Assembly (NCBI GenBank): GCA_021779415.1
Contig: JAJYAS010000193.1
Location: 1 to 6,616, forward strand
Direction of reading: 5' to 3'
Source: Bacillota bacterium
GTDB taxonomy: Bacteria; Bacillota_B; Desulfitobacteriia; Desulfitobacteriales; Desulfitobacteriaceae
DNA length: 6,616 nucleotides
A model generated the notes under the pieces. It did not search any database. It was not told the origin of the DNA and saw only the letters and a program-made list of their open reading frames with translations. Position 1 is the first letter of the stretch, and the number at the start of each line of letters is the position of its first letter. Positions 1-4,397 of this stretch are shown piece after piece. A program made the position numbers and the translations under genes.

Positions 1-528
1 AATTCCTAGTGAATTTATATAAGCCTGAGCTAAAAGGATTACTGCGTATATAACCAAAGTGGCAATCGTACCTGCGTGGTCCGTAGCGGGGATTACCGGA
101 AAGTATTGATTTAGTAGTGCATCAATAAACATGGCCAGTCCATAATCAATCCCAGCAGTAACGGCAACTTGTCCAATGACATTAAACCATGCTGTGAACC
201 ATCCCCAGCTTGGTCCACCAAGTTTTGAAGACCAATAATACAAACCACCAGCGGTAGGATAGGCCGATACAATCTCAGCCATTGACAAGCCAACCATTAA
301 TGCAAAAACACTGACAATTGGCCAACCGTAGGCCAATGATGCAGTCCCAGCAGCATTTAGTCCGAAACCAAACATCGTTAGCGTTCCAGCCAGTACTGAA
401 ATAATTGTAAAAGAAATTGCGAAATTGGTGAATCCACTCATGGAACGGGCCAATTCTTGTTTATAGCCAAGTTCATGCAAACGTTTTAGGTCTTCTTTGA
501 TAATCTCTTCACGTGATAATTTTGCCAC
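1..528 (-). CDS. APC-superfamily amino acid/amine permease, N-terminal part (runs off window)
   Basis: This is an integral membrane transporter of the amino acid-polyamine-organocation superfamily, in the branch related to GABA, choline and amino acid permeases (ACT/UGA4/BAT1-like). Only the first 176 codons are in the window; the frame is still open at position 1, so the C-terminal two thirds (about 300 residues in this family) are missing. I chose the GTG start at 528 because a GAGGAG ribosome binding site ends 8 nt upstream and the protein begins with a normal family N-terminus: a soluble head containing ELGYKQELARSMSGFTNFAISFT (split: ELGYKQELARSMSG, then FTNFAISFT), where TM1 starts near residue 32. 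Later hydrophobic segments lie near residues 67-89, 109-140 and 155-175, and the AEIVSAYPTAGGLYYWS stretch (residues 84-100) is a typical TM2-TM3 motif. The substrate cannot be read from the sequence. The upstream puuD remnant suggests GABA, a polyamine or another amine. I see no clear promoter in the 207 bp before it, so transcription may come from the leaders at 1120-1455. Confidence 0.9.
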   Translation of the reverse strand, partial: MAKLSREEIIKEDLKRLHELGYKQELARSMSGFTNFAISFTIISVLAGTLTMFGFGLNAAGTASLAYGWPIVSVFALMVGLSMAEIVSAYPTAGGLYYWSSKLGGPSWGWFTAWFNVIGQVAVTAGIDYGLAMFIDALLNQYFPVIPATDHAGTIATLVIYAVILLAQAYINSLGI

Positions 529-735
529 GCGACTCACTCCTCACCTAAAATTTCGTATTAGTCTACACATACAACCACTAAAATTAGCAAACTATATCGC
601 ACCCCATTTATTGACCTTGCACGTACACTTTCCCTCTCCTCTCTTTGTCCGGTTGCAACTATTTAAAACCCCCTTGTAAGGTTGTTGTCTACGAACCTCT
701 GCCTATCCAGCGCATTGACCCCGTTAAGAAGTCTT
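529..735. other. Intergenic spacer before the permease
   Basis: Apart from the permease ribosome binding site (GAGGAG on the minus strand, 537-542), I found nothing firm here. A TATAGT hexamer on the minus strand could be a -10 box, but nothing resembling a -35 box stands 16-18 nt upstream. A TTGCTA further on has no well-spaced -10. No convincing terminator hairpin separates the puuD remnant from the permease, so read-through between them is possible. Confidence 0.4.
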
Positions 736-1061
736 TTACGTCGTTAATCCGATGTGTAAATTCTGATGAGAGCTTTTGATGAACTGATAAAATAATTCCT
801 TCATCAACGGCTGGGAGCTTGCCAACGATTCGGGATGCCACTGTACCCCAATAACAAAAAAGGAGGCACTCGTATGCTCAAAGCTTCAATAATCCCGTCA
901 GAGGCTCTGGCAACGACTTTCAATTCTGGGGCTAAACAATCAAGCGCCTGGTGGTGTAAGCTGTTTACTCTTACTTGATCTTCCCCAAAAATCTTATAGA
1001 GTTGACTATCTCTCTCGATCCTCACCCAATGTGTATCACGTTTTCTTTCAACTTTTTGAAA
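736..1061 (-). pseudogene. puuD: puuD-like gamma-glutamyl-GABA hydrolase remnant (peptidase C26), frameshifted 3' fragment
   Basis: This is the C-terminal part of a class I glutamine-amidotransferase-like hydrolase of the PuuD family, which cleaves gamma-glutamyl-GABA or related gamma-glutamyl amides. In one frame it reads THWVRIERDSQLYKIFGED, then VRVNSLHHQALDCLAPEL and VVARASDGIIEAL, all strongly typical of the family. At the run of four G residues on the minus strand (846-849) the frame shifts. The next frame continues with VQWHPESLASSQPLMKELF and ends at TAA (736-738). VQWHPE carries the His and Glu of the catalytic triad, so one base has been lost from the G run. The N-terminal half, including the catalytic Cys, is absent: upstream of about 1061 the frame soon meets a stop (TAG at 1071-1073). 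Roughly 110 of about 240 codons remain. A ribosome binding site is left behind at 1095-1101, which suggests an internal deletion. An apparently open 73-codon frame at 804-1025 is only part of this wreck. Confidence 0.85.
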
Positions 1062-1085
1062 ATTATTTTCCTACCAAACAGATAA

Positions 1086-1101
1086 CAAATTTTTACCTCC
1101 C
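1086..1101 (-). promoter_or_regulatory. Orphan ribosome binding site and broken start of the lost puuD-like gene
   Basis: GGGAGGT (1095-1101 on the minus strand) is a strong Shine-Dalgarno sequence, followed after 6 nt by a possible TTG start (1086-1088). That frame stops after five codons at TAG (1071-1073). The site therefore no longer leads into a usable gene and probably marks the original translation start of the decayed hydrolase gene downstream of leader 2. Confidence 0.5.
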
Positions 1102-1119
1102 TTTCACTGGAAATATATG

Positions 1120-1173
1120 CAAATTAAGAGCCCTTTGTCCTATCCTCTTGCTTCGGATAGGACAAAGGGCTCT
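1120..1173 (-). terminator. Leader 2 intrinsic terminator
   Basis: This is a perfect 19-bp inverted repeat (1127-1145 with 1155-1173) with a 9-nt loop, followed on the minus strand by TTAATTT. The tail is U-rich but interrupted, so it should end transcription from promoter 2 with moderate to good efficiency. The outer end of its 5' arm (1167-1173) is shared with the upstream GGGC-AAUAGA-GCCC hairpin, so the two structures cannot form together. There is no T run on the plus-strand side, so it is directional. Confidence 0.8.
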
Positions 1174-1195
1174 ATTGCCCACTATTCCATTGTAG
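1167..1195 (-). promoter_or_regulatory. Leader 2 antiterminator: tandem hexaloop hairpins (ANTAR/EutV-type target)
   Basis: On the minus-strand RNA, hairpin P1 (1182-1195) is CUAC-AAUGGA-AUAG: three base pairs plus a C.A closing mismatch around a six-nucleotide loop with A at position 1 and G at position 4. After one linker nucleotide (1181) comes hairpin P2 (1167-1180), GGGC-AAUAGA-GCCC, with four perfect pairs and a six-nucleotide loop having A at position 1 but A instead of G at position 4. The 3' half of P2 is the base of the terminator 5' arm. Tandem hexaloop hairpins, the second overlapping a terminator, are the known substrate of ANTAR regulators such as EutV, whose own gene lies just upstream. 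That EutV binds here is inferred. Confidence 0.6.
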
Positions 1196-1260
1196 AAGAA
1201 GTATTTCTAAACACGCTAAATATAAGTTTATTCCAAATGTTCTGATTTTTATTTATACTT

Positions 1261-1289
1261 ATCGTAGTTTATACTTAACCCCTTGTCAA
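1261..1289 (-). promoter_or_regulatory. Promoter 2 (sigma-A-like)
   Basis: The -35 box is a perfect TTGACA (1284-1289), followed by a 17-nt spacer and a -10 box TACGAT (1261-1266, four of six consensus bases). Transcription would start near 1254 on the minus strand, giving a leader of about 80 nt before the terminator hairpin at 1173. It lies between terminator 1 and leader 2, so leader 2 has its own promoter independent of the eut operon. Confidence 0.7.
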
Positions 1290-1317
1290 GATACAATTTT
1301 TGAAATGTTTTTGTGGG

Positions 1318-1370
1318 AAATAACAAAAGCCCTACATCTCATATCGGTCTTCCGATGAGATGTAGGGCTT
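1318..1370 (-). terminator. Leader 1 / eut operon intrinsic terminator
   Basis: Arms 1327-1340 and 1357-1370 pair over 14 bp. An inner 5-bp stem (1343-1347 with 1352-1356) closes a four-nucleotide loop, with a 2-nt bulge at 1341-1342. The minus-strand transcript continues with UUUUGUUAUUU, a good U tract. It stands 133 bp beyond the eutV stop, so it ends eut operon transcripts as well as those from promoter 1. Its 5' arm overlaps the GGGC-AUUGAA-GCCC hairpin at 1364-1370, which makes it a conditional terminator if that hairpin is stabilised. Confidence 0.85.
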
Positions 1371-1415
1371 CAATGCCCTTTATTCTTTAACACAAACTGA
1401 GTTCTTAACCATTAA
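1364..1415 (-). promoter_or_regulatory. Leader 1 antiterminator with ANTAR-type hexaloop hairpin
   Basis: On the minus-strand RNA the hairpin at 1364-1379 is AGGGC-AUUGAA-GCCCU: five pairs and a six-nucleotide loop with A at position 1 and G at position 4, matching the known ANTAR target loop. Its 3' half forms the base of the terminator 5' arm, so the two compete. The partner hairpin P1 expected upstream is not clear. The best candidate is a short UUAA/UUAA palindrome at 1405-1415 around AAUGGU, which shares the AAUGG core of leader 2 P1 but forms a pentaloop or triloop rather than a clean hexaloop. P2 is well supported; P1 and binding by EutV are inferred. Confidence 0.6.
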
Positions 1416-1426
1416 CGATTTACCAA

Positions 1427-1455
1427 ATTATATCCTATTCATGATCATAGTTCAA
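1427..1455 (-). promoter_or_regulatory. Promoter 1 (sigma-A-like), downstream of eutV
   Basis: TTGAAC (1450-1455), a 17-nt spacer and a perfect TATAAT (1427-1432) make a strong candidate. Its -35 box begins about 48 bp after the eutV stop codon. Transcription would start near 1420 and run only about 100 nt, through the P2 hairpin to the terminator at 1318-1370, unless antitermination occurs. No gene lies between this leader and promoter 2. Confidence 0.7.
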
Positions 1456-1502
1456 TAGTTTTGCCATAGAAATAAAAATTATTGAGTTCACCCTGATTTA
1501 GC

Positions 1503-2075
1503 TCATAAAGAAGATTCAAGCACAATTTTAGCCGCAAGATTTACGACCGTCATATGGAGATCCATAGCCTGATGAATAAGCAATTGATGCGCCTCATAAC
1601 CACTTATTCCTTCTCGATCTGCTAGAACAGCGCTGGCACGGGAAATTAGTTTTTGGCTTTTTAATTCCAACTGAGTGTTTTCCAATTTCGCACAAACATC
1701 TTGCATCTCTTTCCAACGTGCATACGCGATCTGGATAGCGGGTAATAGATCTCGTTCAGTAATAGGCTTTACAAGATATCCGTACACCCTGACTTTCTCC
1801 GCCCGGTTAATAAACTTAGGCTGACTATAGGCTGTCAGTAATAACACAGGAATGTTCATGGAATGTAATATCTTTGCCACGTCCAATCCATCTATTCCAG
1901 GCATCTTGACATCTAGAATCGCCAAATCCGGAGCTAAAGATTTGGCCAATTCAACCGCTTTCATACCGTTGTTTGCTTCACCGCAGACAATATGTCCAGC
2001 TCCTTGCAACATTTCCTTAAGATCCAGTCGAGTTAAAGCCTCATCGTCCGCAATTAAGATAGATAGTACACTCAT
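1503..2075 (-). CDS. eutV: EutV: ANTAR-domain response regulator, transcription antiterminator
   Basis: This is a 190-residue two-component response regulator that acts on RNA rather than DNA. The N-terminal receiver domain (about 3-120) shows the acidic pair D10/D11, the phosphoacceptor D55 (in LAILDVKMPGIDG), the switch T81 and the conserved K103. A linker helix leads to an ANTAR domain (about 128-187) containing KLISRASAVLADREGIS and the helix with AHQLLIHQAMD. In characterised EutV proteins, phosphorylation drives dimerisation and ANTAR binding to paired hexaloop hairpins, which prevents terminator formation. Its ATG overlaps the eutW stop as ATGA and is preceded by GGAGGA. Length and domain order are normal. 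Two candidate RNA targets lie immediately downstream. It could also be named a PdtaR-type regulator, but the company of EutW, EutP and EutS favours EutV. Confidence 0.93.
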   Translation of the reverse strand: MSVLSILIADDEALTRLDLKEMLQGAGHIVCGEANNGMKAVELAKSLAPDLAILDVKMPGIDGLDVAKILHSMNIPVLLLTAYSQPKFINRAEKVRVYGYLVKPITERDLLPAIQIAYARWKEMQDVCAKLENTQLELKSQKLISRASAVLADREGISGYEAHQLLIHQAMDLHMTVVNLAAKIVLESSL

Positions 2076-3508
2076 GATGGTTCCTCCGAATAATGTTTAG
2101 GAAAATTCACTCTGACACACGTCATTCCATCGATACGTTTCATTTCAAAATTCCCATCCAGTTGATCTCCAACTAATGAATCTACAATTTGCAAACCCAA
2201 ACGCCGTTGTTTCACAATATCAAAGGGTTCGAGTGGTTCAGGCCCATTGTCCCACACAGAAAGCTGTATTTGCCCATCAGTTTCCGCTAATTTTAGAATA
2301 ATCAAGCCACTACCTAGAAATTTAAAAGCATGCTTAAAACTGTTGGTCAGTACTTCGTTAATAACCAAGGCTAAAGGAACTGCTTGAGAGCTTGATAAAA
2401 GAACAGATTGCCCTTCAACTCGAGTCTCGATGTTCTGCTCCGGCAGAGCTGAGCTTTCCACTAATCCTTTAAGGATACGTTGGGAAAGCTCCCTCAAATC
2501 AACCGTGTCACAAGTTTGACAGGCAAAAACATCGTGTACCATGGAAATTGAGATGATCCGATTGATGCTTGCTAGAAATTCCGCTTTTACCTCGTCTAAG
2601 TCCGATCGTCTCATTTGAAGACGGAGTAAAGCGGCAACATTTTGCAGATTGTTTTTTACTCGGTGATGAATTTCACGGATAATATTACTTTGGGCGTGAA
2701 GTTCCTGTTCCTTTTTTCGAAGGTCTGTTATATCACGAAAAGAAACAACACAGCCACTCAATTCTCCGTAAGTTACTAATGGATAAGCCTGGAAAAAATA
2801 GTTCTTATCAAGGATGCAATACTCCACCGGATTTTTCAAATGATCTAAAAGTTCATCCAAGGTAGAACAATCAAATATTGTGAGGTAAAAATCATTTCCA
2901 GATGCCTCAAATCCATAAACGGCATGATAAATTTGGGCTGCCTTTTTGTTGACATAAGTAATTTTGTTGTTTTTATTTAATACATACAGCCCATTCCCAA
3001 CCCAATCTTCAAACTGGGACCCGGTCGTCGATAAATACATTAAAGTATTGCTCAATCGTTCGGCTGTTTGCGTCAAAAACTCGACTTGCTCTTCTTGACG
3101 TAATTCTTCGGAAATATCCCGTTCCATAATCAGAGTACCAATTATCTCATCTGCAACATTTCGAATCGCGACGACAGTCTGCTCAATAGGTATCCCTTCT
3201 TGGCTCACTCCTCGCACATTACGACTAGTTAACCCGGTTTTAAACGTGCGATAAACTGCTGGCTCACTGGTGGCAAAGGCCAATTCTCCCACAACACTAT
3301 GACCATATAATGATCGTTTTTTGGGGCGAGCCCACGCCAAAACCACTGCATCCGCACCGTCTTTCAGCGGCGCATCAATAAAAATATCCGTCCCAGTTAG
3401 ATCAGATGTATAGGGGATTTGGGAAGCCATTGTTTCTAATATATCAATATCAGCATCTCCAAGATTTGTGTACTCATAGCATAAGTCCTTAATCGTTTTG
3501 CAGTCCAT
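2072..3508 (-). CDS. eutW: EutW: cytosolic sensor histidine kinase (HisKA_2/HWE-like) partner of EutV
   Basis: This 478-residue kinase has no membrane segments, so it should sense a cytoplasmic signal, reported to be ethanolamine for EutW in enterococci. Residues about 15-135 match the N-terminal domain of this kinase group (H_kinase_N), with IPYTSDLTGTDIFI, LKDGADAVVLAWARP and IGTLIMERDIS. A PAS domain follows at about 165-262 (VLNKNNKITYVNKKA, ending in SFRDIT). The phosphoacceptor region is EIHHRVKNNLQNVAALL (279-295), with His281 or His282 as acceptor. The ATPase domain shows an N box (NEVLTNSFKHAF, 384-395), D420-N421-G422, and GLQIVDSL (438-445). All catalytic motifs are present. The start ATG at 3508 has GGAGG 6 nt upstream and lies inside the eutP end (20-nt overlap); the stop overlaps the eutV start by 4 nt. 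The tight coupling indicates balanced production with EutV. Confidence 0.92.
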   Translation of the reverse strand: MDCKTIKDLCYEYTNLGDADIDILETMASQIPYTSDLTGTDIFIDAPLKDGADAVVLAWARPKKRSLYGHSVVGELAFATSEPAVYRTFKTGLTSRNVRGVSQEGIPIEQTVVAIRNVADEIIGTLIMERDISEELRQEEQVEFLTQTAERLSNTLMYLSTTGSQFEDWVGNGLYVLNKNNKITYVNKKAAQIYHAVYGFEASGNDFYLTIFDCSTLDELLDHLKNPVEYCILDKNYFFQAYPLVTYGELSGCVVSFRDITDLRKKEQELHAQSNIIREIHHRVKNNLQNVAALLRLQMRRSDLDEVKAEFLASINRIISISMVHDVFACQTCDTVDLRELSQRILKGLVESSALPEQNIETRVEGQSVLLSSSQAVPLALVINEVLTNSFKHAFKFLGSGLIILKLAETDGQIQLSVWDNGPEPLEPFDIVKQRRLGLQIVDSLVGDQLDGNFEMKRIDGMTCVRVNFPKHYSEEPS

Positions 3509-3938
3509 TCAATGCCTCCAAACGCATACGCAATGGATCATATCCTTCCCCAGTCATAATTGACGTTTGAAAGCAGGGTTCTGATATTCCCGCATATGTC
3601 AGGAAAGAAGTCGCTTGTTCTACATTCGCTTTGGGCAAATCTACTTTTGTTATGATCCCCATAACCGGTTTATTGAAAACCTTGGCAAATTTGGGTGGAT
3701 AAAATGTTCGTGGTTTTGTGGCGTCTTGAAGCGCCCATATCTCAGAAACCTGATGACTCGTGTCAATTAAAACATGGTAAAATCGTGGTATTTCAAGATA
3801 TTCACCCGGGCAATCAATAAAGACTTGGGAGAAGTCCAACATTTGCGTCTTACGATAGCTCACTTGCTCATTCATAAGCATTTGCTTCAGCGAGGTCTTA
3901 CCCGCACCAATTCCCCCAATAAGCAATATTCTACCCAT
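3489..3938 (-). CDS. eutP: EutP: small P-loop GTPase/acetate-kinase-like protein of ethanolamine utilisation
   Basis: This 149-residue protein of the EutP/PduV family is associated with microcompartment operons. It shows a Walker A motif GGIGAGKT at residues 8-15, a G3-like DCPGE at 42-46 (a Cys-Pro form usual for this family), and a G4 TKVD at 97-100. The TSIMTGEG stretch near 125-132 sits where G5 belongs. The G domain is minimal and the length normal. Its exact role is unsettled: EutP of Salmonella has been reported to have acetate kinase activity, and PduV has been linked to microcompartment positioning. Its ATG overlaps the eutS stop by one base (TAATG), with GAGGTGA 10 nt upstream. It overlaps eutW by 20 nt at the other end. 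Confidence 0.92.
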   Translation of the reverse strand: MGRILLIGGIGAGKTSLKQMLMNEQVSYRKTQMLDFSQVFIDCPGEYLEIPRFYHVLIDTSHQVSEIWALQDATKPRTFYPPKFAKVFNKPVMGIITKVDLPKANVEQATSFLTYAGISEPCFQTSIMTGEGYDPLRMRLEALNGLQND

Positions 3939-4276
3939 TAGCTTCTCGTCACCTCTGTCGAAGTAAACCCTAACACATTAACTAAGGTATTTACGGCAGA
4001 TCTCAATGCCGCTTCAACACTGGAAACATCACCTGTAATCACTAATGAACCGGTAAAACGATCTAAAAATCCCAGTTCAATATCTCCTGCTTTACTTGCC
4101 GCATCAGCCGCAATAATAGCTGCCTCACTCGGAGTTATCGTCATGATCCCAATGGCCCCCTTGGTTACGATTCCTAACCGTTCGTGAATGTCTCCCTGTG
4201 GATTCGGTATAATATGAGCCATTGTTACCTGTTTGCCCGGAACGTACTCTTGGATCACGCGCTGTTTTTCAACCAC
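3938..4276 (-). CDS. eutS: EutS: bacterial microcompartment shell protein (BMC domain)
   Basis: This 112-residue protein has a single BMC domain of the circularly permuted EutS/PduU type, which forms hexamers in the shell of the ethanolamine microcompartment. Diagnostic stretches are [18 protein letters not shown] at the N-terminus (the short beta-barrel segment), then [21 protein letters not shown] and [21 protein letters not shown]. The length matches the family. The start is GTG at 4274-4276, with GGTGGTGG 6 nt upstream. An overlapping ATG in the ribosome binding site is out of frame and stops quickly. It is the first gene of the eutSPWV cluster. No other shell protein or enzyme gene is visible nearby, and EutS alone is not expected to build a compartment, so partner genes must be elsewhere if the system works. 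Confidence 0.95.
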   Translation of the reverse strand: MVEKQRVIQEYVPGKQVTMAHIIPNPQGDIHERLGIVTKGAIGIMTITPSEAAIIAADAASKAGDIELGFLDRFTGSLVITGDVSSVEAALRSAVNTLVNVLGFTSTEVTRS

Positions 4277-4342
4277 AATTAACCACCACCATTTCTTATC
4301 ATCTATACTTCATCGAATCATCATCAAAGGATATCCACAAAG

Positions 4343-4357
4343 AATTTCGTCGAAATT
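4343..4357. promoter_or_regulatory. Palindrome in the eutS upstream region, possible operator
   Basis: AATTTCG-T-CGAAATT is a perfect 7-bp inverted repeat around one central base, about 67 bp upstream of the eutS start, in the only gap between ltaS and eutS. On the minus strand a TTGACT hexamer lies just upstream of it and could be a -35 box, but I find no good -10 at the correct spacing. The spacing between arms suits a dimeric DNA-binding protein better than a terminator, and no T run follows. Function is unknown. Confidence 0.3.
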
Positions 4358-4397
4358 AGTCAAAACTATTCTTAATTATTAAATATTCGATGTTCTT

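Noticed and set aside
111..293. Minus-strand open frame of 60 codons
   Set aside because: It is an out-of-frame shadow within the permease, whose frame is open from 528 to the window edge with clear family motifs.
497..679. Plus-strand open frame of 60 codons
   Set aside because: It overlaps the permease start and spacer on the opposite strand, with no ribosome binding site and no recognisable protein features.
837..843. GCCACTG on the plus strand, resembling a B12 box of an AdoCbl riboswitch, tempting next to eut genes
   Set aside because: It is the complement of the codons for V-Q-W-H-P in the puuD remnant and points away from every gene here; no other riboswitch element is seen.
804..1025. 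Open reading frame of 73 codons on the minus strand as an intact small gene
   Set aside because: Its sequence is the middle of a PuuD-family protein and its last residues are out of frame with the conserved QWHPE motif; the correct continuation lies in the next frame. It is part of a pseudogene.
1127..1370. Two long inverted repeats about 150 bp apart, as ends of a MITE or insertion element
   Set aside because: The two hairpins have unrelated stems, there is no target duplication, and each fits a terminator with its own promoter and overlapping antiterminator hairpin.
1120..1420. T-box or amino acid riboswitch leaders
   Set aside because: The leaders are too short, and I see no T-box sequence or specifier stem; the short hexaloop hairpins overlapping the terminators fit ANTAR sites better.
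1852..2100. Plus-strand open frame of 82 codons
   Set aside because: It lies antisense within eutV, whose protein is clearly conserved, and its translation shows no family features.
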